A stretch of DNA of 48,166 nucleotides from NCBI RefSeq assembly GCF_000193635.1, contig NZ_AEKT01000015.1, positions 1-48,166 on the forward strand, in the 5' to 3' direction. Below, in pieces: positions 37,196 through 44,945 of this stretch; position 1 is the first letter of the stretch, and each line of letters starts with the position of its first letter. The notes beneath the pieces are model-generated. The model saw nothing but the letters and a program-made list of their open reading frames with translations. It was not told where the DNA came from and made no database searches. The DNA comes from Weissella cibaria KACC 11862 (lineage in GTDB: Bacteria > Bacillota > Bacilli > Lactobacillales > Lactobacillaceae). The position numbers and the translations under genes were made by a program.

Positions 37196-37251
37196 CTTTA
37201 ACAAAAAAACCGCCTTATTTCAATGAACAAGCGGGGTTAACCACTCGAACA
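37196..37251 (-). promoter_or_regulatory. leuS leader: hairpin with T tract, or promoter
   Basis: On the minus strand CCGCTT...AAGGCGG followed by seven T looks like a terminator inside the leuS leader. A short frame ATG...TGA just before it (37251 down) would encode MFEWLTPLVH, with two Leu codons. The sequence GAGTGGTTAACCCCGC faintly resembles the T-box consensus. However, TTGAAA-17-TAAAGT, a fair promoter, overlaps the same hairpin. The two readings conflict and I cannot choose. Confidence 0.35.
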
Positions 37252-37325
37252 TTCAGCCGAATTGAGACGTCATTTTGTGATAGACTGAGTTTATGAAATT
37301 TTTAATGTGAAAGGAGCTGTCGCAT

Positions 37326-38018
37326 ATGTCCCAAATGCGTAAATTCGACTACCTGCAACTTGGTGTCGCAATTGCGGGTTTGCTGATGTTTATCTTTTTA
37401 GCGTTTGGTTATACACACCACCTGGGCTATATCGATTGGATTGACCAATTTGGGTTCAAACACATTCGTGAACCCCTAACCCCTGAACGGTCTTGGTTTT
37501 TCCGTAACATCACCCGTGGTGGTAATACAAAATGGACCGCCTTGGTCATGGCCATCACCGCCATTATTGCCTTGCTAATCCGTAAAATTGACGTTGCTGT
37601 CTTTATGGTCGTCAATGTCGGTGTCTTTGGTCTTGGCGTAATGATGTTAATGAAACATATCTTTCATCGTCCCCGTCCTGACATTTATCATGTCATTGCA
37701 CAAGGTGGCTATTCCTTCCCATCCGGGCATGCACTAAATGCTGTGTTACTATATGGTTCATTGATAGTTTTAGTTCACTACTATCTAAAGAAGCAGGACC
37801 AATTGCGCTACGCCTTCATGACACTCTTTGGCGCGTTGGTTTTCGCTATCCCCATTAGCCGTGTCTACTTAGGCGTGCACTACTTGTCCGACGTCTTGGC
37901 CGGCTTTAGTTTAGGCGTTTTCTTTTTGATTATGTCTAAGGAACTTATTTTTAAATATCGAACACGAGAGGTTTTCGAACATGCGATCAACCCAGAACCT
38001 AGCGCAAATCACGCTTAA
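37326..38018 (+). CDS. PAP2-family membrane phosphatase
   Basis: A 230-aa protein with about six membrane segments and the three-part phosphatase signature: KHIFHRPRP (about residues 110-118), PSGH (about 132-135) and SRVYLGVHYLSDV (about 178-190), which hold the catalytic His and Arg. Likely dephosphorylates undecaprenyl pyrophosphate or phosphatidylglycerophosphate at the outer membrane face. AAAGGAG precedes the ATG. The next gene overlaps its 3' end by 38 bases. Confidence 0.92.
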   Translation: MSQMRKFDYLQLGVAIAGLLMFIFLAFGYTHHLGYIDWIDQFGFKHIREPLTPERSWFFRNITRGGNTKWTALVMAITAIIALLIRKIDVAVFMVVNVGVFGLGVMMLMKHIFHRPRPDIYHVIAQGGYSFPSGHALNAVLLYGSLIVLVHYYLKKQDQLRYAFMTLFGALVFAIPISRVYLGVHYLSDVLAGFSLGVFFLIMSKELIFKYRTREVFEHAINPEPSANHA

Positions 38019-38493
38019 CGAATACTTAGTCCCCGGCGATTTGGCAATTGACGCCACCATTCGTCACGGTGATATCACGCGTTTCTTGGCTAGCCGTGTT
38101 GGCGACACCGGTAAGGTATTGGCCTTTTCAGATATCAAAGCTGAAATTGATGACGTCGCAACCTCACTATTTTTGAGTGGTTTGCACAATCGCGTTGAAC
38201 TTATCAGCAAGGATTTTTCTGCCATTACGAACTACCTGGAACCAACAACACCCGTTGCGGCTGCATTGTTTCAAGTCGATGAAACTATGGATGCCACAAC
38301 CCTAACGAACACCGTTAAGATGTTATTAATGGTGTTGAAGACAAACGGTTTGGTTTTGTTGCTATCAGATAACCCAGCTAACTTAGTTGCGGCACAAGAA
38401 TATGTGGCACAATTACCAACCGATTCTTACAATGTCCACAAGTACGAAGACATTTTGACTGGCGAAACTGCTTTGCTTGTTCAACGTCGTTAA
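37981..38493 (+). CDS. Degenerate class I methyltransferase (YtqB/MnmM-like)
   Basis: A 170-aa protein aligned in outline with YtqB (MnmM), a tRNA wobble-uridine methyltransferase. The SAM-binding motif that should read DATxGNGHDT is DATIRHGDIT (about residues 24-33), and the catalytic NLGYLPG region is replaced by FQVDETMD. It is therefore unlikely to bind SAM normally. GAGAGG lies 9 bases before the ATG at 37981. It overlaps PAP2 by 38 bases, implying translational coupling. Confidence 0.65.
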   Translation: MRSTQNLAQITLNEYLVPGDLAIDATIRHGDITRFLASRVGDTGKVLAFSDIKAEIDDVATSLFLSGLHNRVELISKDFSAITNYLEPTTPVAAALFQVDETMDATTLTNTVKMLLMVLKTNGLVLLLSDNPANLVAAQEYVAQLPTDSYNVHKYEDILTGETALLVQRR

Positions 38494-38535
38494 AAAATAA
38501 CGCCTAGATCATTGCATCTAGGCGTTATTTTTTAC
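38494..38535. terminator. Bidirectional terminator
   Basis: AAAAAATAACGCCTAGAT...ATCTAGGCGTTATTTTTT is a symmetric hairpin between the YtqB-like gene (plus) and the RlmD-type gene (minus). Confidence 0.92.
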
Positions 38536-39911
38536 TTTTCAATTGGTTCAAACACTGCCACCGCTTCAACGTGCGCAGTTTGTGGGAACTGGTCCAACGG
38601 TTGGATATCACCCTTAATACGGAAGCCCTTATCAATTAGATAACGAGCATCGCGCGCCATCGTCTCGGGGTTGCATGAGACGTAAACAAACCGGTCGGGG
38701 TTCATATCAGCCACCGCATCAAGTAATTCTTCCGTCAAGCCGCGACGAGGCGGATCAACGAAGATGACATCCGGCTTAAGACCGCCATCTTTCCACTTTT
38801 GCATTTGCTCGGGTGCGTCTGCTGTCACAAACTCTGCATTTTGCACGTTGTTGTTTGCGACATTCTTTTGCGCGTCAATAACGGCACGTTCGATAACTTC
38901 CACACCTAAAACTTTGTCGACACGGTCGGCCACTGTTAATCCAATGGTACCAATACCTGAGTATGCGTCGATAACCGTATCCGATTCTTTCAACTCACCC
39001 TTTGTGGCTGCCATGTCATACAACACTTCAGTCGTCTGTGGGTTAACCTGGTAGAACGAATTTGGCCCGATTTCAAAATCAATGTCCAGCAACTTATCGT
39101 GGATGGCATCTGCCCCCCACAATGTGCGATTATCACCAGAAGTCAACACATGTAAACTACGCGGATTGTGGTTTAAAATAATGCTCTTAATACCTGACAC
39201 GGCAGCAGCGATATCAGCAGCAATTGCGTCTTCATCGGTCAAAGTTGGCGTTTGCGTGACTAGCACCACCATCACCTCGTGACTATAGTAGCCACGGCGA
39301 ACCATGATATATCGCATTTCACCTTCTTGTGTGTCGTCATCAAAGACTGATACTTTGTGCGCATCAAGAATATCCCTGACAATGCCAATGATTTGATCAA
39401 TTTTTTCGTCATTAACAAAGTAATCATCCAATGGCACAATATCGCCCGGTGTACGTTTTTTAATGAAACCGGTCGTTAATTTCCCATCAACGTACTTCAC
39501 TGGCACAACCGTCTTATTACGGTAGTGTGTGGGGTTATCCATCCCAATTGTGGGCGCCACGTCAACATCAATGCCAACCGCCTTGTACAACTTCTGCACT
39601 TGTTGTTGCTTCAAACGTAGTTGGGCATCATAAGCCAAGTTAACATAGGGTGCAATGCCCGCTTCAAGCAAGTAATCTTTGCCTGAATCGACACGATCTG
39701 GTGAGGCAACTTCAATTTCAACGACCTTGGCACGTCCAAATTTACGGTTGACTTGTGTCACTTCAAATCGAATTTTCTCGCCTTCAAAGGCGTTCTCCAA
39801 ATGGATTGGGTAATCATCCACCATGATGACCCCAACCCCCGTGTAAAGCACGTCGACAACAGTGCCTTCGTACTGTTCGCCGAGCTTTACCGGAATAACT
39901 GTATTGCTCAT
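38532..39911 (-). CDS. rlmD: 23S rRNA (uracil-C5)-methyltransferase, RlmCD/RlmD type
   Basis: Methylates C5 of uridine(s) in 23S rRNA. An N-terminal TRAM domain (about residues 8-68) is followed by the SAM-dependent methyltransferase core. Key motifs are DAYSGIGTIGL (about 318-328), VDPPRRGL (about 385) and the catalytic Cys in VSCNPETMARD (about 414). The four-Cys Fe-S cluster of Gram-negative RumA is absent, as in the Gram-positive RlmCD group. Length 459 aa is typical. The ribosome binding site is weak. Confidence 0.93.
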   Translation of the reverse strand: MSNTVIPVKLGEQYEGTVVDVLYTGVGVIMVDDYPIHLENAFEGEKIRFEVTQVNRKFGRAKVVEIEVASPDRVDSGKDYLLEAGIAPYVNLAYDAQLRLKQQQVQKLYKAVGIDVDVAPTIGMDNPTHYRNKTVVPVKYVDGKLTTGFIKKRTPGDIVPLDDYFVNDEKIDQIIGIVRDILDAHKVSVFDDDTQEGEMRYIMVRRGYYSHEVMVVLVTQTPTLTDEDAIAADIAAAVSGIKSIILNHNPRSLHVLTSGDNRTLWGADAIHDKLLDIDFEIGPNSFYQVNPQTTEVLYDMAATKGELKESDTVIDAYSGIGTIGLTVADRVDKVLGVEVIERAVIDAQKNVANNNVQNAEFVTADAPEQMQKWKDGGLKPDVIFVDPPRRGLTEELLDAVADMNPDRFVYVSCNPETMARDARYLIDKGFRIKGDIQPLDQFPQTAHVEAVAVFEPIEK

Positions 39912-39999
39912 ATTTTTTATCTCGTGATTCTCAAATTAATTTCCACTATCCATTATACCTGAATGCACGGTGGAATATTCATCACGTAGTCGGTTAGCC

Positions 40000-40320
40000 T
40001 TAGTACGTTACCATTTCGACAAGCTGCCGCACAATAAACGTCAAGCCCGGTAGCACAACACCAAGACCAAGTAACCATTTAATCGCACGGTTATCGGAGC
40101 GCAGTACTGCCATATCTTCGCCGAAACCGTTCATTTTCGTCTGTATGGCTGCGACATCATCTTTAACATCGTGCAGGTCCTTCTGAACATCATGCACATC
40201 ACGTTGTAGTTCTGTTACATCCTGTTGTAGCTTCGTAAATTCTCGTTGCTTGAATGATTCAAATTCTTGTTTCGTGACAAATTGTACCGTTGATTCTGGT
40301 AATAAAATCCCTTGATTCAT
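40000..40320 (-). CDS. Small coiled-coil membrane protein
   Basis: A 106-aa protein. Residues about 15-75 form a predicted coiled coil with repeating heptads (LQQDVTELQRDVHDVQKDL) and the C-terminus has one membrane segment (WLLGLGVVLPGLTFIVRQLV). The ATG at 40320 has GGGGGA upstream; the ATG at 40347 has no good site. Such proteins resemble phage-type haemolysin XhlA/holin-associated proteins or generic DUF coiled coils, but I see no phage genes nearby. Function unknown. Confidence 0.65.
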   Translation of the reverse strand: MNQGILLPESTVQFVTKQEFESFKQREFTKLQQDVTELQRDVHDVQKDLHDVKDDVAAIQTKMNGFGEDMAVLRSDNRAIKWLLGLGVVLPGLTFIVRQLVEMVTY

Positions 40321-40442
40321 GACGTGTCCCCCATTGATTACTTTCACAACATAATTTCATCATATCTGATAATTTTTCATTTTGCAACAAAACAATCGGC
40401 CGGAAACGCCTATATAGCAACGTTTTTAAGTAACGTGGTTAA

Positions 40443-40484
40443 CAAAAAGCAGACCTTTCGTCATCGAAAGATCTGCTTTTTGTT
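40443..40484 (-). terminator. Terminator of the 273-aa protein gene
   Basis: AAAAAGCAGATCTTTCGATGA...CGAAAGGTCTGCTTTTTG is a symmetric hairpin at the 3' end of the gene on the minus strand. Confidence 0.85.
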
Positions 40485-41304
40485 AGTTAATGCGACGTCC
40501 GTGTTCTTCAACATACGCTGCCGCAACCGGCATCATTTGCCCCTTATATTCAACTGCTAATGCTCGCGCGGTCTCATCCTGAGTTGGGACCATCGCCACA
40601 AATTCGCCACTATCTAACCGGTACAAAGCCACCCGTTGGCCCGCATCATTGAGTAAAAACGAATAGTCAATCATGTGATCATAATCAACAAATTTAAATG
40701 GCCGTGCGTCCTCACGATAATCAATTTCGTCTGGTTGTGATGTGACCGTTGTCTGCCGTTCTGCTGGCAACTGCCCAATCAACTCAAATTTCATTTCCTG
40801 CAAATCTATCAATGCAGCCTGGTAACTAATTGGCACTTCATCAACAACTGCCCGGAAAAACTTTGGCAGTAATTTCTTAGGGCGGGTCACCGGATCAGCT
40901 AATTCAGCAAAAACTGTATAGACACTTACTTGTTGGGCAACTAAATCATCCAACGTTACCGTAATACGCGCTTCACCGTCAGCCACCGACCACTCTAGGC
41001 CGGCATTTTGCATTGCCCGTTCAGAAACAAACGGCGCTACCAAAGTACCCAACGTCATAATAATTAACCCATCGACTTGGTTAATTGTCACATCAAATTT
41101 CTTAGCAGCATCTTCAAATAACATCCCCACCGTGCGGGTTGAGAATATATTAACAGCGCGCATATCCTGCAAAAGCGTCGTGGCCCCTTCAGCATCCTTA
41201 GCGGTGATTAAATCAATGAGTTCGTGATACACTTCAAGGCTCACAAAATCAGTCGGTGATAAAATCAACTCACCATAATCATCAAACATTTCATTTAATA
41301 ACAT
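40483..41304 (-). CDS. Protein of unknown function, 273 aa
   Basis: A soluble, acidic protein that I do not recognise. It starts MLLNEMFDDYGELILS; a hydrophobic stretch (VDGLIIMTLGTLVAPF, about residues 78-93) is probably buried rather than membrane. The second half ends with VAMVPTQDETARALAVEYKG. No catalytic motif, metal site or signal peptide is visible, and codon use looks like its neighbours. The ribosome binding site is poor. Its neighbours give no clue. Confidence 0.75.
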   Translation of the reverse strand: MLLNEMFDDYGELILSPTDFVSLEVYHELIDLITAKDAEGATTLLQDMRAVNIFSTRTVGMLFEDAAKKFDVTINQVDGLIIMTLGTLVAPFVSERAMQNAGLEWSVADGEARITVTLDDLVAQQVSVYTVFAELADPVTRPKKLLPKFFRAVVDEVPISYQAALIDLQEMKFELIGQLPAERQTTVTSQPDEIDYREDARPFKFVDYDHMIDYSFLLNDAGQRVALYRLDSGEFVAMVPTQDETARALAVEYKGQMMPVAAAYVEEHGRRIN

Positions 41305-41387
41305 GTATCACCATTCCAAACTGTACTTAATTATTGTTAACAATCATAACAGCAATTAGGCCCTTATGGCTAATTATCAGGTCAAAC

Positions 41388-41425
41388 AAAAAATGACGAC
41401 CAGCAGATTTGCGAGTCGTCATTTC
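41388..41425 (-). terminator. Terminator of the FMN reductase gene
   Basis: AATGACGACTCGC...GGTCGTCATTTTTTG on the minus strand. Confidence 0.88.
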
Positions 41426-41438
41426 ATTAGTCTATATT

Positions 41439-41987
41439 TTAGCCAAGAACCTTCAAAACGAAGTCGTTGTACTTAGCAGCTGATTCAGCCAAGAACTTCT
41501 TTGTACCTTCGTTAGTGATCTTGCCACCTTCGTCAGCCAAGTCCATTGTGTTACCAATGTAAAGTTCTGGTTGGTGCATAACAACCATGTCCAAGAAGTC
41601 CAACGTGTTACGCAACACGTGGTGCGCCACAACACCACCAAGACCGGCGATTGATTGTGATGCAGGCAAAACTGGCTTACCAGCCCATACATTTTGTCCC
41701 CATGGACGTGAAGCAATGTCCAAAGCGTTCTTCAATGCAGCAGGCACTGAACGGTTGTGCTCAGGCGTTACGATAATGAATGCGTCTTGTTCAGCAACCA
41801 ACTTGCGGAAGTCTTCATATTCCTTAGGAGAGTTTGCATCCAAGTCTTGGTTGTACAAAGGCAGGCTTGCGATGTCGAAGTACGTTACTTCTGCATCGGC
41901 TGGCAAACCAGCAACAAGGGCCTCAGCCACACCAAGTGAGTATGAGTTCTTACGAATTGATCCAACAATTACACCGTACTTTGTCAT
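41439..41987 (-). CDS. NADPH-dependent FMN reductase
   Basis: A flavodoxin-fold protein of 182 aa that uses FMN and NAD(P)H, probably as a quinone, azo or chromate-type reductase. The FMN phosphate loop GSIRKNSYSLGVAEAL (about residues 9-24) and the TPEHNRSVPAALKNALD segment (about 74-90) are typical. TAGGAGA precedes the ATG. The physiological acceptor is unknown. Single-gene unit. Confidence 0.9.
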   Translation of the reverse strand: MTKYGVIVGSIRKNSYSLGVAEALVAGLPADAEVTYFDIASLPLYNQDLDANSPKEYEDFRKLVAEQDAFIIVTPEHNRSVPAALKNALDIASRPWGQNVWAGKPVLPASQSIAGLGGVVAHHVLRNTLDFLDMVVMHQPELYIGNTMDLADEGGKITNEGTKKFLAESAAKYNDFVLKVLG

Positions 41988-42091
41988 GAATAAATCTCCT
42001 AACTGTCTGTGTGCTACATTTCACTTACAAAATATAAGTCTATACGACGTAGCACAAAAAATCAACAGGTCAAATTAAAAGGTCTTCATTT

Positions 42092-43315
42092 TTATTGTAA
42101 TTTTTTGATGGTCATGATGACACCAGCGCCAATAACCGCAATGATTGCGGCGCCCAAATACAGCGACACATAATTAACTGATTGATTACCAATTGCCAAC
42201 AAAATTGGCGCCACAGCCGGCGCAATCGATTGCGGCAAGACCATCGACATATTACCAATACCCAACCATTTACCACCATTTTCCTGGTCTGGCATCGTTA
42301 ACGATAACGCAGCATAGGCCACATTATTTTCAGAACCTTGTGCTAAGCCGGCCAAAACAGCCGCCAAAATTAGTAAGTCCGGTCGAAAGCCAAACATCGT
42401 GGCCGTCCCTGCTAACAATAAGGCGCTGCCAACAATCCAACCGCGATATCGGGCATATTTATCTGACAACCATCCCGCGATGTAATTTGCTACCATCGAT
42501 GAGGCTCCTGATATCAGATAAATCACGGTAATCATGCTAGCCACTTTAGCATCTGACCACCCTAATCGATCGGACATCACATACACTTGATAGGTCGTAA
42601 TAATGTTCAAACCAATTAAGATGAAGAAATTCCCCGTTAACAGCTTGCCAAAATCCGGCGTTTGTCGCCAATTAAAGCTGTAACTATCAAGCACTGTTTT
42701 TAGTACACCGGCTCTGACTGGCGCTTCCTGTAGCGGTGTATCCTGATACCACACTAAAAAGATCAGTAAGATAATAAAGCCCAGCAGCGCTGGCACACCA
42801 AACATTAAAATTGGTGTTTTAACCAGGGCTGCGCTAAGACCGATACCCAACACCGTGCCAACCCCACCACCGACACCAACTGCCACGCTGGCCTTGCCAC
42901 GTTCTGACTCTGGAAACATATCCGATGTGATGGCATGTAACGCTGCAATTGCTGCATTAAACACTAACTGGACCACGCTCCAAGCAATCACAACGCCCAC
43001 AACGGTCTGCATAAGGGGCAGCACAAACAATGCCATCGTTCCTGCTAACCCACCAAAGAACATGAATGGTTTACGGCGTCCCCAACGACCCATATGCCGA
43101 TCTGATAATTGTCCCCAAATTGGATTACTAACCAAAGCTAATAAAGCCCCAACCCCCAACACGAGCGCTAAGCCACTCGCTTTATGTGCCGGATCAATTT
43201 GTCCGATTCGAATCTGTAATCCTGACATTGTCGGTGCGATAAATGCCATCCACACGCCAACAAACGCCAAGGCATACATTAAGAAAAATTGTCGCGAGAT
43301 TGGTCGCTCATTCAT
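42092..43315 (-). CDS. MFS / glycoside-type sugar transporter
   Basis: A 407-aa membrane protein with about 12 segments. The loop motifs GQLSDRHMGRWGRRKP (about residues 64-79) and AGWLSDKYARYRGW (about 278-291) are typical of MFS sugar transporters of the SLC45/GPH-like type. It directly follows the GH1 glycosidase gene (5 bases apart), so it probably imports the intact glycoside cleaved by that enzyme. The only ribosome binding site, AGAGAG, is very close to the ATG, so translation may depend on re-initiation from the GH1 stop. Confidence 0.85.
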   Translation of the reverse strand: MNERPISRQFFLMYALAFVGVWMAFIAPTMSGLQIRIGQIDPAHKASGLALVLGVGALLALVSNPIWGQLSDRHMGRWGRRKPFMFFGGLAGTMALFVLPLMQTVVGVVIAWSVVQLVFNAAIAALHAITSDMFPESERGKASVAVGVGGGVGTVLGIGLSAALVKTPILMFGVPALLGFIILLIFLVWYQDTPLQEAPVRAGVLKTVLDSYSFNWRQTPDFGKLLTGNFFILIGLNIITTYQVYVMSDRLGWSDAKVASMITVIYLISGASSMVANYIAGWLSDKYARYRGWIVGSALLLAGTATMFGFRPDLLILAAVLAGLAQGSENNVAYAALSLTMPDQENGGKWLGIGNMSMVLPQSIAPAVAPILLAIGNQSVNYVSLYLGAAIIAVIGAGVIMTIKKLQ

Positions 43316-43320
43316 TCTCT

Positions 43321-44568
43321 CTACTTACCTCGATACTCTAAAATTCGCGTTGCATAATACTGTGCTGATTGTCGAATGTCACGCGCATAATCGTTTTCGT
43401 AATCAACTGCAATTAGGCCAAATCGCGGCCAATACCCCTTATCCCATTCAAAGTTATCAAACGCCGACCAATGCAGATACCCCATCAAATCAACACCGGC
43501 ACTTTCAGCATTTTCCAGCGCTTGCAGGGTCTCCGAAAGCCACCATTCACGATCTGAATCGTCACCATCAGCTAAACCATTTTCCGTAATTAAAATTGGC
43601 AACTGATAACGATTGTACAAGCGAACCAAGGTCTTTTCAATGCGAATTGGTCGCATATCCCATCCCATGTCGTTGACCTTTTCGTTAGGATTTTTAACTG
43701 TAAAGCCATCATAACTATCGGCGTTATACCAATTCAGCCCTAAGAAATCCATTTTTTGATATGTCCGATCTAAGAAAAAGTTGTCACGTTGCCAACGATT
43801 CCAAGCCAAACCGAGTTTCGTTGTTACCTTTCGGTTTAACGCGATAAAATCAGCCGTATTGTGAGCCACCGACACTTTGAATGCTGGCTTAATCATTTTG
43901 GCAATATCGTAGACGCGGTTGTGCGTTTCCGTTAAGTGCAAAGCCACCTTAAATGCTGTCAAAAATGACGTCTGCATTGGCGCCCATTCACCTGCTATAT
44001 AGCCAGCAAATGTATAGACATTCCACTCATTAAACGTTAAGACAATATCAATGTCATCTTGCAATTTCTGCAAGACGTATGCCGCGAACTCTTCAAAGTA
44101 TCGCTCATTTTCACGCTTTTCAAAGGCACCTTTTTCAGTGAACCACAACGGCATCGTCCAATGCCATAACGTCAAGACCGGTGTCATCCCGTGTGACTTG
44201 ATTGAGGCAATATAATCCTTTAAAAATACAATTTCGCTTTCATCATAAACCCCTTCTTCCGGTTCAACGCGGGCCCATTCCACGCTGAATCGAAAAGCGT
44301 TGAAGTTTAGTGCTTGTAGTTTATCAAAATCGCTATCATAACGCTCCCGATGATGAATCCCCATACCGCTAATGTAATTTTGCGGATCGTTCCCAGCTAC
44401 ACGGAAATCATCAACCGTTGGGACATCCTTGAATGCCGTATCATAGTCACTTGCTAAGCGGTCAGCATTCGCAAGCTCCCACTCATGCCACTGCGTATTT
44501 TCTGCGCCATCCGTTTGATAGTTTGCAATTGATGCACCCCATAAAAATTCTTTGCCCCGTAATGCCAT
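43321..44568 (-). CDS. GH1 beta-glycosidase, non-phosphorylated type
   Basis: A 415-aa TIM-barrel beta-glucosidase-like enzyme. The nucleophile is Glu329 in ITENGLA. The acid/base Glu181 sits in TFNEWNVY, where most GH1 enzymes have NEP. Substrate-pocket residues DNFEWDKGYWPRFG (about 371-384) carry Glu-Trp, as in glucosidases, rather than the Ser/Lys/Tyr of 6-phospho-beta-glucosidases. That agrees with a downstream MFS transporter and no PTS genes. AGGAAGAG precedes the ATG. An inverted repeat in the 5' region is a candidate operator. Confidence 0.9.
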   Translation of the reverse strand: MALRGKEFLWGASIANYQTDGAENTQWHEWELANADRLASDYDTAFKDVPTVDDFRVAGNDPQNYISGMGIHHRERYDSDFDKLQALNFNAFRFSVEWARVEPEEGVYDESEIVFLKDYIASIKSHGMTPVLTLWHWTMPLWFTEKGAFEKRENERYFEEFAAYVLQKLQDDIDIVLTFNEWNVYTFAGYIAGEWAPMQTSFLTAFKVALHLTETHNRVYDIAKMIKPAFKVSVAHNTADFIALNRKVTTKLGLAWNRWQRDNFFLDRTYQKMDFLGLNWYNADSYDGFTVKNPNEKVNDMGWDMRPIRIEKTLVRLYNRYQLPILITENGLADGDDSDREWWLSETLQALENAESAGVDLMGYLHWSAFDNFEWDKGYWPRFGLIAVDYENDYARDIRQSAQYYATRILEYRGK

Positions 44569-44593
44569 TTTCTCTTCCTATTCTTTCTCCAAA

Positions 44594-44629
44594 TAACTAT
44601 TTGTAAACTAGTTATTCCTTTTAGTATAG
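44594..44629 (-). promoter_or_regulatory. GH1-MFS operon promoter and inverted repeat
   Basis: On the minus strand a -10 TATACT is followed by AATAACTA-N9-TAGTTATT, between the promoter and the start codon of the GH1 gene. The position suits a repressor operator. No regulator gene is adjacent and no good -35 is seen. Confidence 0.5.
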
Positions 44630-44735
44630 AAAATTCCTTACAAAAAATCTGTACACCGCCGTTTTTTAAATTTTTGATTTCAGAAAATTTGTCAGCTTTC
44701 TAATGCTGATCGATATAAAGTTAACTTTATAAAAA

Positions 44736-44772
44736 ACAAAGAGCCATGCTTCGCAGAAACATGGCTCTTTAT
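44736..44772 (-). terminator. Terminator of the GDPD / small protein operon
   Basis: AAAGAGCCATG...CATGGCTCTTT followed by GTTTTTT on the minus strand. Confidence 0.88.
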
Positions 44773-44778
44773 CTATTA

Positions 44779-44931
44779 TCACCAACGATGCCGCTCATGG
44801 CGCTTGATTGTCCGCCGTTCTTCATCCCAGCGATCCAAATCTTCTTGGGTTGGTCCGCTATCATTTGAATCAGACGCAAAACTAGCAATCATTACAAGAA
44901 CTGCAATGATCACAATAATAATGATTAACAT
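44779..44931 (-). CDS. Small single-pass membrane protein, 50 aa
   Basis: A short gene with AGGAGGG 6 bases before its ATG, 14 bases after the GDPD stop, so it belongs to that operon. The protein starts MLIIIIVIIAVLVMIASFAS, a membrane segment or uncleaved signal, followed by an acidic stretch and a strongly basic, His/Arg-rich C-terminus (RRTIKRHERHRW). I do not recognise it. The terminator follows directly. Confidence 0.72.
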   Translation of the reverse strand: MLIIIIVIIAVLVMIASFASDSNDSGPTQEDLDRWDEERRTIKRHERHRW

Positions 44932-44945
44932 CTCATGCCCTCCTA

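Noticed and set aside
40000-40320. Prophage remnant from the XhlA-like coiled-coil protein
   Set aside because: No holin, endolysin, integrase or structural gene is adjacent and the surrounding genes are housekeeping.
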